From the NCBI RefSeq assembly GCF_026745355.1, contig NC_079209.1:50860085-50924084 (forward strand): a DNA stretch of 64,000 nucleotides, written 5' to 3'. Every line of letters begins with the position of its first letter. Position 1 is the stretch's first letter. This document shows positions 45,885-56,683 of the stretch, in pieces. Made by a program: the position numbers and the translations under genes. The notes beneath the pieces are model-generated. The model saw only the letters and a list, made by a program, of their open reading frames with translations, was not told the origin of the DNA and did no database searches. Source of the stretch: Beta vulgaris subsp. vulgaris. Its lineage: Eukaryota; Streptophyta; Magnoliopsida; Caryophyllales; Amaranthaceae.

Positions 45885-46437
45885 CATCAGCAAGATTATG
45901 TAAATATGGAATCAGTGATAGTGCAAACTGCCTCATTTGTGATTGTGAAGAAGAGAGTCAGGATCATCTGATGACACAATGTATATACAGCAAGGAAATA
46001 TGGAAGCGAGTCATGAAATGGCTGCAAATCACTTGTACTTACAATACTGTTGATGGCATGACTAGATGGCTGCAAAGGTGTAGAGTCAGTAAGTTTAAAA
46101 GACAAATGTATATAGCAACAGTGGCAGCAGGAGTTTATCATCTATGGATAACTAGAAATGAAGTACTATGGGACAAAAAAGTTGTTTCATTGGAAGTACT
46201 TGTGAATAGAATACAAAGAGTAGTAGTAGATAGAGTCTACAGTGTACTCCCTAAGAAGATAAACAGTAATGATAGAGAATGGTTGAGAATAATAACTCAA
46301 CATGTAACTAGAAGAGAATCCTAGCTTTGAAGGGGAGGGTCCAACCTAGTTGGTTTGTCCCCTCAAAGTCTAGGTGTAGGGTGTATTGGTGCTCTTGGTT
46401 TGAAATATAATCTCTCTTAATTAGCAAAAAAAAAAAA
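45885..46437 (+). mobile_element. 5'-truncated LINE inserted in the copia pol
   Basis: The exact 15-bp duplication ACAATGAAACTTCAA lies at 45870-45884 and 46438-46452. The insert ends in a 12-13 base A tail. Its coding part is the C-terminal end of a LINE reverse transcriptase protein. This is target-primed retrotransposition of an L1-like element with severe 5' truncation. Confidence 0.95.
45895..46324 (+). pseudogene. C-terminal zinc-binding region of a LINE reverse transcriptase
   Basis: The frame ending at 46324 shows CLICDCEEESQDHLMTQC, the CXXC...HLXXXC motif of the plant zf-RVT domain, then IWKRVMKWLQI and a helical tail (VYHLWITRNEVLWDKK). The stop is followed by a 3' UTR of about 100 bp and the A tail. 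Only about 143 codons remain; the endonuclease and RT domains are absent. Confidence 0.88.
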
Positions 46438-46469
46438 ACAATGAAACTTCAATTAATTATGTTTCTACA

Positions 46470-48205
46470 AAGAGACAATGGAATCGAAAAGATGTTGTCT
46501 TGAATGAAAGTTTTGCTTACTCGATAGCGCTTGAAATGACATACGATGAAAATGATATAGAACCAAATACAGTTGATGAATGTCGCCGCAGAAAAGATTG
46601 GCCAAAATGGAAAGAAGCAATTCAAGCAGAATTGAAATCACTTGAAAAACGTGAAGTATTCGGTCAAATAACCCAAATACCAAAAGGTGTAAAACCAGTT
46701 GGGTACAAATGGGTATTCGTGAGAAAACGAAATAAGAAAAATGAGGTTACTAGATATAAGACAAGATTAGTAGCCCAAGGCTTCTCGCATATGCCAGGGA
46801 TTGATTATGATGAGACATATTCTCTAGTAGTCGATGCAACTATACTAAGATTTCTGGTAAGTTTATCAGTTTCGAAAGAATTGCAAATGAGATTGATGGA
46901 TGTAGTGAACGCATATTTGTATGTTGCAAATGAGATTGATGGATGTAGTGAACGCATATTTGTATGGCTCACTCGACACAAATATTATATGAAAGTTCCC
47001 GACGGACTAAAACTACCAGAAAATTGCCCAAAGAGATGTTTTCAATAAAATTGAAAAAATCACTCTATGGGTTAAAACAGTTTGGAAGAATGTGGTATAA
47101 TCGTCTTAGTGAATACCTATTGAAAGAAGGATTCAAAAATAATCAAATCAGTCCATGTGTTTTCATCAAGCGATTTAAATCAGTATTCGCCATCATTGCT
47201 GTATATGTCGATGATTTGAACATTATCGAAACTCCTAGAGAACTTGAAGCGACTACAAAGTACTTGATGAAAGAATTGAGATGAAAGATCTCGGGAAGAC
47301 AAAATTTTGCCTTGGCCTGCAAATGGAACATCTAAGAAATGGGAATTTTGTCCATCAATCAAACTATACAGAAAAAATTTTGAAACGTTTTTTCATGGAC
47401 AAAGCCCACCCAATAAGTTCTCTAATGGTAGTGCATTCCCTGAATGAGAAAGATGATCCATTCAGACCACGAGAAGAAAACGAAGAAATTCTTGGCCCTG
47501 AAGTACCATATCTAAGTGCAATTGGTGCCTTAATGTACTTGGCTAAACATACTCGACCTGACATAGCTTTTTCAATAAACTTGTTAGCTAGATACAACAA
47601 TGCACCAACAAAGAGACATTGGAATGGAGTCAGACACTTATTACGTTATCTTCGAGGAACACAAGATCTTGGACTATTCTATCAGTCGAAACCAAATGCG
47701 TCACTCATTGGATATGCAGATGTTGGGTACCTATCAGATCCACAAAAGGCTAAGTCTCAATCCGGGTATCTATTCACTTATGGAGGTACTGCAATATCTT
47801 GGAAATCCATGAAGCAGACTTTGACGGCCACATCATCAAATCATGCAGTATTAATTGCTCTTTTATGAAGCTGGAAGGGAATATGTATGGCTAAGGTCAA
47901 TGATCAAGAATATCCAAGAAGAATGTGGGATGGAAACAATAACAACAAATCCAACTATCATCTACGAAGACAATACTGCATGCATCACCCAAGTAAGCGA
48001 AGGGTACATCAAAGGAGACAGAACTAAACATTTATCACCAAAGCTCTTCTTCACCCATGACCTCCAAAAGGAAGGGACGATAAACATCCAACAGATCCAA
48101 TCATGTGAGAATCTTGCAGATTTATTTACCAAATCCCTTCCAGCGAAGAAATTTGAAGAATTAGTCCGAAAAATTGAAATGCGTCATCTTCGTGATATAT
48201 GTTAG
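46470..48205 (+). pseudogene. Copia reverse transcriptase and RNase H, broken
   Basis: The RT starts with DWPKWKEAIQAELKSLEKRE and KWVFVRKRNKKNEVTRYKTR. It reaches LMDVVNAYLYV, where a 43-bp exact tandem duplication (46881-46923 and 46924-46966) shifts the frame. The active site AVYVDDLNI lies at about 47202. RNase H continues with TRPDIAFSINLLARY, ADVGYLSDPQKAKSQSGY, and, after a shift near 47868, IYEDNTACITQ and RTKHLSPKLFF. The frame ends at 48205. Confidence 0.92.
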
Positions 48206-48431
48206 ATTCAAGGGGAGTATTATATGCGCTGCACTGCACTCTTTTTCCTTTCGATCAGGTTTTTATCCCACCAGGTTTTTCCTGACAAGGTTTTTAATGA
48301 GGCAGTTAATTTTAAGCATATAAGGATATATAATAGTTGTACTCCTTTCCCTAGTTATGGATTTTTCCCACAGGGATTTTCCTAACAGAATTCTAAATAG
48401 GACAACGTCTGTTATGAGTTATCAGTGGACA

Positions 48432-48443
48432 TTCAAGGGGGAG
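48432..48443 (+). other. Polypurine tract of the copia element
   Basis: CAAGGGGGAG followed by GC lies directly before the 3' LTR, where plus-strand DNA synthesis is primed. Confidence 0.75.
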
Positions 48444-48689
48444 CGTTGAGAAAACAGTGGAATGGCAAATTCCACTGTTAAGCACAGTGAAGTCCACTGA
48501 CATGCATTCAATGCATGGGTGAGTTTTTCTTGCCGGTTGCTGCAATTGTTGATTTTTGTAACATACACAGAAAAGTTTATATCTAGAAATACTGTCATTT
48601 GTAAGAAGTGAATACACTCAACTCATATACAATACTCTTCTGATAAATTCCTTTCAGTAACATTCCTTCTATATATATTTCTCACAACA
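48444..48689 (+). repeat. 3' LTR of the copia element (246 bp)
   Basis: It begins CGTTGAGAAAACAG (the usual TG is mutated to CG) and ends TTTCTCACAACA. It lacks the 76-bp duplication of the 5' LTR. Confidence 0.95.
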
Positions 48690-48764
48690 TGGTGAACTCT
48701 CTTTCTATAATTCTATGTCCCACTTTTTGGAGGTAAGTATGTAAGAATTAAGATGACGACTTGG

Positions 48765-49887
<1,123 letters not shown>

Positions 49888-50154
49888 TTGGGTTGCCTTT
49901 GACAACCTCGTCAATTGCTTTGTAGATGCACCTTAAGGTCCTAGACGGTTGAACGCCTGAACCACATGTTAGATTGGTAATTTGGTACTAAACCATGACC
50001 AGATTTTGTAAGAAACACTACCTCTGCTTTTTAATAGTTGTACAATATTTATTTTTATGGTGTTTTTCATTAGTTATACAATTTCCTTTTAGAAAAGGTT
50101 TTCTATGTGCGTATGACTTGTTTACTTTTTAAACATATCTTTATACAATTAAAG

Positions 50155-50525
50155 ACTCGTTTGGTTATCGTTGGAACTTAATTCCCCATGGAAAGTCTTA
50201 TTTCATGGGAAGTAAATTCCCGTGTCTATTTCCTAGAAAGTGGCTTTGGGTGTTTGGTTAAGCATATGAATTTGTAATTGACATAGGAATTTCTAATCAC
50301 CAGGGGAGATGGTGAGTAATTTCCATGGGATGTCTTATTTTATGGGAAGTAAATTCCATTGTCGATTTCCTAGGAAGTGGCTTTGGGTGTTTGGTTGAGC
50401 ATAAGTTCCTTGGAAATTTTATTTCCCATGAATTCCCTATTTTTAGCATAGCAAGCAACTACCCTATTTTATACTTTCTATGAAATCCAAATTCCAGTAG
50501 AATTTTAGGTGAACCAGACGACCTC
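50155..50525. mobile_element. MITE-like element with internal duplication
   Basis: Inverted ends ACTCGTTTGGTT and GAACCAGACGACC are visible. Two copies of a block containing CATGGGAAGTAAATTCC / ATTTCCTAGGAAGTGGCTTT / GGGTGTTTGGTT lie in tandem. It shares words with the MITE at 4322-4553. The stretch 49892-50154 before it holds nothing recognised. Confidence 0.5.
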
Positions 50526-51876
50526 GAACTTTAACATGCTTGACATTTCCATTTGATACAAGAATAAAAAAGACGAAGAAAGTATTCTTGCTTTGGAGTC
50601 ATATTAAAGAAACCTAATTACTATATAATCATATTTTTATATTTCATATATCACTTTTGCGAGAAATAATTTTTTAAAATTTTTCAGGCAACTTAAAACT
50701 TTAATTGTAAATTTTTTTGCAAGAACCAACCTTAGCCTTCTTTTAGGCGTTGGCCAGTTGAATTCGGTTGACTTACTTAAATGACTCACATAAAAGGCAG
50801 GTAACTCGGATTTTTTTTTCCAGCCATGTCCCTCCACTTCTCCTCCTTGAACAAAAACTCCCACTCTCAGTTCATTTACCAACTATTTTCTCTATTTCTC
50901 CTTTGAATTTCTTTCTTCTTCCTGCGACTCAAGTCTTCATCCACTCAATTATAGTGAAATTGTCAACATCTATAAGTTACTCCTTTTAATTTTCTTAGTA
51001 GCTTCATTTAATGCATTGTGTAAAGTTAGGATTTTTTCCTTTTTCATTTTGTAATAGATGATTTGACAAGTCAAACCTTTAAAATGACAAGGACCATGTA
51101 TATATCCCTAAGGAGTCCTAGGATAATTAGATAACATATTCTCCTCATATAACATGTTGTAAATGTCGCATAATTTAGACCAGCCAACAAATTAAGCTCT
51201 AAACACAAAGAACCATAAAACAAACAACACTATAAGGACCAAGAGAGGGACTATTGTTGTTGTGCACAATGAGCCACCCGTTTGAGACATCAACCTCAAC
51301 AAAGTATTATTTGAAATGTTACAAATCCAAAAGAGTAACATACAAAAATTATGAATGCATAGAGAAAGACATATTCGATTTTAAATTAGTTTTCAAACAT
51401 GAATAAATCTAATTTGACATAAATTAAAATTAACTTGACTAAACCACCTTGAGGCAATGATCAAAATGATTGAGATTGATCTATTTTCTTTGAAAGTATA
51501 TTTGTGACAAATTGACAATAGTGTCAAGTCCAACTCAATTTAAGGTTATGTTTGACAACAAAAATTTACGAGTAGTTTTTCTTCAAAGCTTCATTAGAGG
51601 TAAACACAATGGTGTTTGATGAAATTGTGTTTTAAGGTCCGTTTAGCAGTTTAGGTAATATTTTGAAAAGTAATCAATTAAACACTGCATCCAGTTAGTG
51701 GTAATCGTCAACATCAAAATAAAGAACTTATCCAAGCTGCCCTCCCCTTGCTTACACTTCTACTAACCAAGTGGTGAGATTATTCAATCAAGCTAGTTAG
51801 ATCAAAGTTTAAAGAATGGATTTTTTTAGAAGTTACTCTATTTTGCACGCTAACCACTAAAAACTAATATAACAAA
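50526..51876. other. Spacer, nothing firm
   Basis: Non-coding. The part at 50660-50830 (CAAGAACCAACCTTAGCC, GGCGTTGGCCAGTTG, GTTGACTTA) resembles one arm of a MULE TIR, but no partner arm was found. Confidence 0.45.
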
Positions 51877-52131
51877 TCTTTATTATATAAGGGAAGAGAG
51901 GAGAGACACCAAAAATTATAAACCCCATTATACCCTCAACTAACAAAGCACAACTACACTCCTCTCTTGCCATTATATCTCACCTAACAAAAACATTTAT
52001 AACATCTCTAATTTATTGATCTCTTAAAAACGAAAAAAATAGAACGAATGTTGTGAAAAAAGTTTCATAGAGTTATTACATAATCGAGTTTTCTATTTGT
52101 TTTCGCACGCATCACATACATATAAGACTAG
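51877..52131 (+). mobile_element. Short non-autonomous Helitron (255 bp)
   Basis: It begins TCTTTATTATATAAGGGAAG and ends CGCACGCATCACATACATA followed by TAAGACTAG. Host bases are A before and T after. It abuts the left edge of the Tat element. Confidence 0.65.
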
Positions 52132-52391
52132 TAGCTATTATGCCAATAACTGTTTCTGTCTAGAAATTAAGGTTAATGATCTGTGCTGAACAAGTCCTTA
52201 AGTCCGAGCAGGGCTGGTTATCAGTTCACCGGAAACCTGCAAAACACAGAAAAACTACCCCGGGGGTTGTTCCGGGATCGCCCCTCCGACGCTCAAGTCA
52301 GTTGATGATTGAGGTAGAGAGAGAGTCTAGAGTGAGAAACTTAAGTTAGTTAGGGGAGAATTCAATACCTTTGCATTGATGGGACACGAGG

Positions 52392-52399
52392 TATTTATA
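52392..52399 (-). promoter_or_regulatory. Sense-strand TATA box in the Tat LTR
   Basis: TATAAATA on the minus strand (CACTATAAATACCTCG), about 250 bp from the left LTR edge, at the expected U3/R position. Confidence 0.6.
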
Positions 52400-52699
52400 G
52401 TGGTGAGAATTTCTAGAAAGTGGTGTGCTGGACATGACAGCTCACTTGGGGATTGGCATCACCTTTTCAAAGGATGATTCTGGTGGGACCCATAAAGCCT
52501 GAATTGGCCATGCTGTAGTTGGGGGGACCCATGGAGCTTAGGTGGTGGTGCCACATTGCATGATATCACTGGACGGATTTAATAGGCCCAAACATTTAGC
52601 CCCACGCCAGGAAGGGGTTGAAGAGCCGTCCGACCGGGTGAAGCCCCTTGGTGGCGTACCTTCCTCTCATCTGACCGACCTCCAGATCAAAGGCCAGAG

Positions 52700-53060
52700 G
52701 AGGGCCAGGTCGGGCAAGCGCCGACCAGGTATTTTCCCAGTAGGATCTCTTGAATTGACCTTCGTGAAGGAGGATTAGAAGGAGACCAGGTCGGGATTGT
52801 GCCGACCAGGGTCCTTAACAATGGGATCTCCTGAACTGACCTCCATGAAGGAGGATTAGAAGGAGACCAGGTCGGGATTGTGCCGACCAGGGTCCTTGAC
52901 AATGGGATCTCCTGAACTGACCTCCATGAAGGAGGATTAGAAGGAGACCAGGTCGGGATTGTGCCGACCAAGGTCCTTGACAATGGGATCTCCTGAACTG
53001 ACTTCCATGGAGGATTAGATGGAGACCAAGTCGGGCTAGTGCCGACCAGGGTCTTCGACA
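52700..53060. repeat. Tandem repeat, period about 81 bp, in Tat U3
   Basis: The unit starts GGAGACCAGGTCGGGATTG and includes GGGATCTCCTGAACTGACC. Copies start at 52781, 52862, 52943 and 53021, with a diverged one before. Confidence 0.92.
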
Positions 53061-53229
53061 GGCAAATTGATTCGGTCGAAGACTAATGAACTTGACGGAC
53101 CGACCGGGTTTCTGAGAAGAGGACCGGGCCGGCCGAGAGGCTAAAGAGCCGGCTTACTGACCGACCAGGTCATCGAGGTGCGAACCAGGTCGGTTGAGAG
53201 GTGGAGCCCCATGACAGGCCGACCAGGTC

Positions 53230-53525
53230 TTTGAAGAGGACTAGGTTGGCTAAGGGACTAAAAGCCCTTTGACTGACCGATCAGGTTGTTGAAGAGAGGA
53301 CCAGGTCGGCTGAGGGGCTAAAAGCCCTTTGACTAGCCGACCAGGTTGCTGAAGAGAGGACCAGGTCGGCTGAGGGGCTAAAAGCCCTTTGACTGACCGA
53401 CCAGGTTGCTGAAGAAAGGACCAGGTCGGCTGAGGGGCTAAAAGCCCTTTGACTGACCGACCGGGTTGCTGAAGAGAGGACCAGGTCGGCTAAGGGGCTA
53501 AAAGCCCTTTGACTGACCGACCAGG
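53230..53525. repeat. Tandem repeat, period 60 bp, in Tat U3
   Basis: The unit GGCTAAAAGCCCTTTGACTG ... GAAGAGAGGACCAGGTCGGC repeats about five times at exactly 60 bp spacing. Confidence 0.95.
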
Positions 53526-54060
53526 TTCTGGATTGATGGGCGCTGCTCGGACAGGGGCTAACATGCCCTGGAGAGGCCGACCAGGTGCTCCTTAGCACTT
53601 AGTGAATTTGGCTAAGTGAAGGGGGCAAGCAGAGACCTGGTCGGACAAAGGGTGAGGGAGCCCCAACATGACCGACCGGGCCCTGGATTGACAGGCACTG
53701 CTCGGACAGGGGCTAACATGCCCTGGAGAGGCCGACCAGGTGCTCCCTAGCACTTAGTGAATTTGGCTAAGTGAAGGGGGCAAGCAGAGACCTGGTCGGG
53801 CAAAGGGTGAGGGAGCCCCAACTTGACCGACCGGGTTCTGGATTGACGGGCGCTGCTCGGACAGGGGCTAACATGCCCTGGAGAGGCTGACCAGGTGCTC
53901 CCTGGCACTTAGTGAATTTGGCTAAGTGAAGGGGCAACCAGAGACCTGGTCGGACAAAGGGTGAGTGAGCCCCAACTTAACCGACCGGGTTCTGGATTGA
54001 CGGGCGCTGCTTGGACAGGGGCTAACATGCCCTGGAGAGGCCGACCAGGTGTTCCCTTAT
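53525..54060. repeat. Tandem repeat, period about 155 bp, in Tat U3
   Basis: The unit contains GGACAGGGGCTAACATGCCC and CACTTAGTGAATTTGGCTAA. GGACAGGGGC starts at about 53549, 53704, 53859 and 54013. Confidence 0.95.
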
Positions 54061-54280
54061 ACTTAGTGAATTTCCTCTTGTCCGACCGGCATCCCCGGGG
54101 AGAGTGCCTGTTAGGACCGAGCGGGTAGCTTTGAGCTGGATACTAGTGGTTTGCCACATGACATTTCTCAGCTGGGTAGTTGAGCTGGATGGGACTTTCT
54201 GAAAATTTTGACGTTTCATCTTCAATGGGCCATGTGGAGGCATCTGATAGGTTTGTGAGGGGGCGCAACCCGAGACAAGC

Positions 54281-54288
54281 TTATATAT
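54281..54288 (+). promoter_or_regulatory. TATA box of the antisense Tat gene
   Basis: TTATATAT (GCTTATATATTGG) on the plus strand is followed by a pyrimidine-rich leader (CTTCCTTCAAAATCCTC, CTTTCTCTCTCT). It points toward the spliced gene at 56684-59240. The solo LTR now lies between them. Confidence 0.55.
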
Positions 54289-54381
54289 TGGTACGGAGAG
54301 GAGAGAGAAATCATTTGTGCAACTTCCTTCAAAATCCTCAAACTTTCTCTCTCTAAAAGCTCTCACTTCTCTCTAAGTTTC

Positions 54382-56571
54382 TGTAACAACCCGCACTTCC
54401 GAGCTGTTAGCTAATCATACTTACCATTCACAAAACTCAATTAACACTTAATAACCTCGAATTTACATTATCTTGCAGCGGAACAAAACCTTTTTACTCG
54501 ATCTTGGACCTGAGTTATGGGCCCACAACATAATAACTTCCCAACCAATAACAGGTTACAATTTACTCCACTCCCAAAACAATATAATACTTAAACACCA
54601 AATGAGGACTTTATATTCAATAACTTATATTCTATATCTAACTTCGAATCACTAATATATTTACAATTCAATAATCAACTCTTTACTTTCGATCCACTAT
54701 GAGCTCCAAATACAAACCTGCAAATTATAGAAGAAAATACAAAACAAAAACTAAAATGAGCGAAAAACTCAGTAACTTTACTTCAGCCCGTCAAACGGTT
54801 TTGGTTCGTAAACATTTTTCATATCAGAAGCAAACTTGGTAATTGTTCGGAAATAATTCATCTTTTAAATGTATCGCTGGCATCGCTTAATCACATTACA
54901 TAAATCGCTGGCAAGTACAGGCTTATAACATAACTTAACATAATATTCGACCTTATCTGGTCTTAACTCATATACGAATCATTTTACTCCACCTGTACCT
55001 TACCAACTATTCATCTCAGTTCATAACCCAAGCCAGCTAAAACCATTTCGAAAACATTTTCTCATTATTATACTCAAATCACATTTCTAGAATACTTTAT
55101 AGTTTCCGAACAATTTCAATAACATAACAAAAGTATTATTCTTCCATAACCATCAAATATCAATTCACAATTAACTTATAAATATGCATCTATAACCATG
55201 GCCATGACTATAAACAATGATACGATATCAAAAACACAACATACACACACGGGCATGTAAATATGTTTTGCTGAACATAAAGGTTACCTCATACGAATTC
55301 TAATTTCTTAATCTCCAATCCAATAATCGAAAACCTCCAAGCTTCTTTAACCTCTTTGAGATTCACCATTCAACATTCGAAATACACCTCAACAATAACA
55401 CCAACTATTAATACTCGTTCTTAATAATTTTCAAACATAGAGACTCCTAATACCAAACCATCTCAATCTGAATTACTTGACTTAATTAACCAAGGTCTCA
55501 TTAACATCACAACAAATCATTTCCAAACAAAGAAACCATTAAAGAACAAATACTCCATAATTAGATTCATGTTCCACAATCAATTTGCTAATCAAATTCA
55601 AATCTTCAAAACGAAAATCCAATTAAAACTGATTTTCAATTTACAAATCAAAAACATATTTGTATAGCAAAAATCAGTTTTAGGCCTAACTTAATTAATC
55701 AAAACAAATGATCACAATCTCTAAGCGAATTGTTTTGTGAAAATCATTTAACTATTAATAGCATAAAAGTTAGATTGAACTTGATGAAATAAGATTAACA
55801 ACTTAACCCATAATTTATACCTTGCTAAGGAGATCAAAATTTGATGAACTCAACAACAATAACAACGCCAACACCGACGCATGGTAGCAGCGAAGACACC
55901 GGAAGACCAACCAGCACCAACAACAGCAAGACAGAAGCGGCACCGACAACTCGCCGGCAAAGAACACCGCAGTAGCATCGACGGTGCCGAAATTTCGGTC
56001 AACACCGACGACAGCAACACAGACGCATGAGAGAGAAAATAACAGAGGAGAGAGAAAGAACAGGTGCGAGAAACAACAATGGTGAAGCAAAGATTGAAGA
56101 GCATAAGCGCCAGATTCCGGCGAGGGTCACGAGCAGCCAGTCGAGGAGAGAGAGAATTCAGATTTAAGGAAGTAACCGTGAGGTTGAGAAGAATCTAGAA
56201 TGATTTGGGTTTCTTCAATTCTTTGGGGATGAATTACCAGAATTGAGATTGATTTCCTAAAATATGTATGCTTTGAAAATCTGAATAAGCTTTTGGTGGT
56301 TTGACAACTCACAAATTTGTTCTACTTGGCTGCACCTCACTAAGGCACGAGGAGAGAGAAAAATGGGTTCCTCTTTTCATCAATTTTTTTTTTAAGAAAA
56401 CAAAAGGCATTTTTAATTTCATAATTAAGCTAGAATCCAACTTTGATCTTGAAATTATAATTTCAAGAGTTCAATAAACTCAATAATCATTAAGTAGATT
56501 AAAAACCATTAGTTAAACTAATAATCATAATTACTATTTAAGAAAATGGCTTAAAATGTTGGACTGTTACA
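54382..56571 (-). mobile_element. Solo LTR (2.2 kb), probably chromovirus gypsy, inside the Tat element
   Basis: It starts TGTAACAACCCGCACTTCC and ends GTTGGACTGTTACA on the plus strand. The exact 5-bp duplication GTTTC lies at 54377-54381 and 56572-56576. No gag or pol belongs to it. TGTAACA ends and length are usual for Tekay/Del-type LTRs. Orientation is uncertain; minus is favoured because the GC-rich, CT-rich part (56140-55830) reads as a transcribed leader on that strand. Open frames there (to 91 codons) have no known domain. Confidence 0.8.
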
Positions 56572-56683
56572 GTTTCCGAGCAATTTATCCGATTTCCGTC
56601 GTCCGACCAGGTACGCTCTTGCTTTTTTAGTTTATTTCGCTTTCTTTTTAATAACCTCGGCCGACTCCCTTGTCTATACAATA

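Larger units (their letters stand above)
52141..54376 (-). repeat. 3' LTR region of the Tat element (edges approximate)
   Basis: On the minus strand a TATA box (TATAAATA, 52399-52392) is followed by a transcribed-looking R-U5 part (CGTCGGAGGGGCGATCCC, TTTTTCTGTGTTTTGCAGG) to the left edge. To the right lies a long U3 with three tandem-repeat arrays sharing GACCGACCAGGT. The left end is probably the TG at 52141, next to a Helitron. The right end cannot be fixed without the other LTR, and a target duplication was not identified. Confidence 0.65.

Noticed and set aside
52687..52983. Minus-strand frame with repeated RTLVGTIPTWSPSNPPS
   Set aside because: It is the translation of the 81-bp LTR repeat, also a multiple of three.
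53281..53598. Minus-strand frame with repeated SQRAFSPSADLVLSSATWS
   Set aside because: It is the translation of a 60-bp LTR tandem repeat (a multiple of three), with no start context or domain.
55815..56104. Minus-strand frames with hydrophobic Cys/Leu/Val stretches
   Set aside because: They lie inside a solo LTR, in a GC/CT-rich leader-like part, and overlap each other in two frames.
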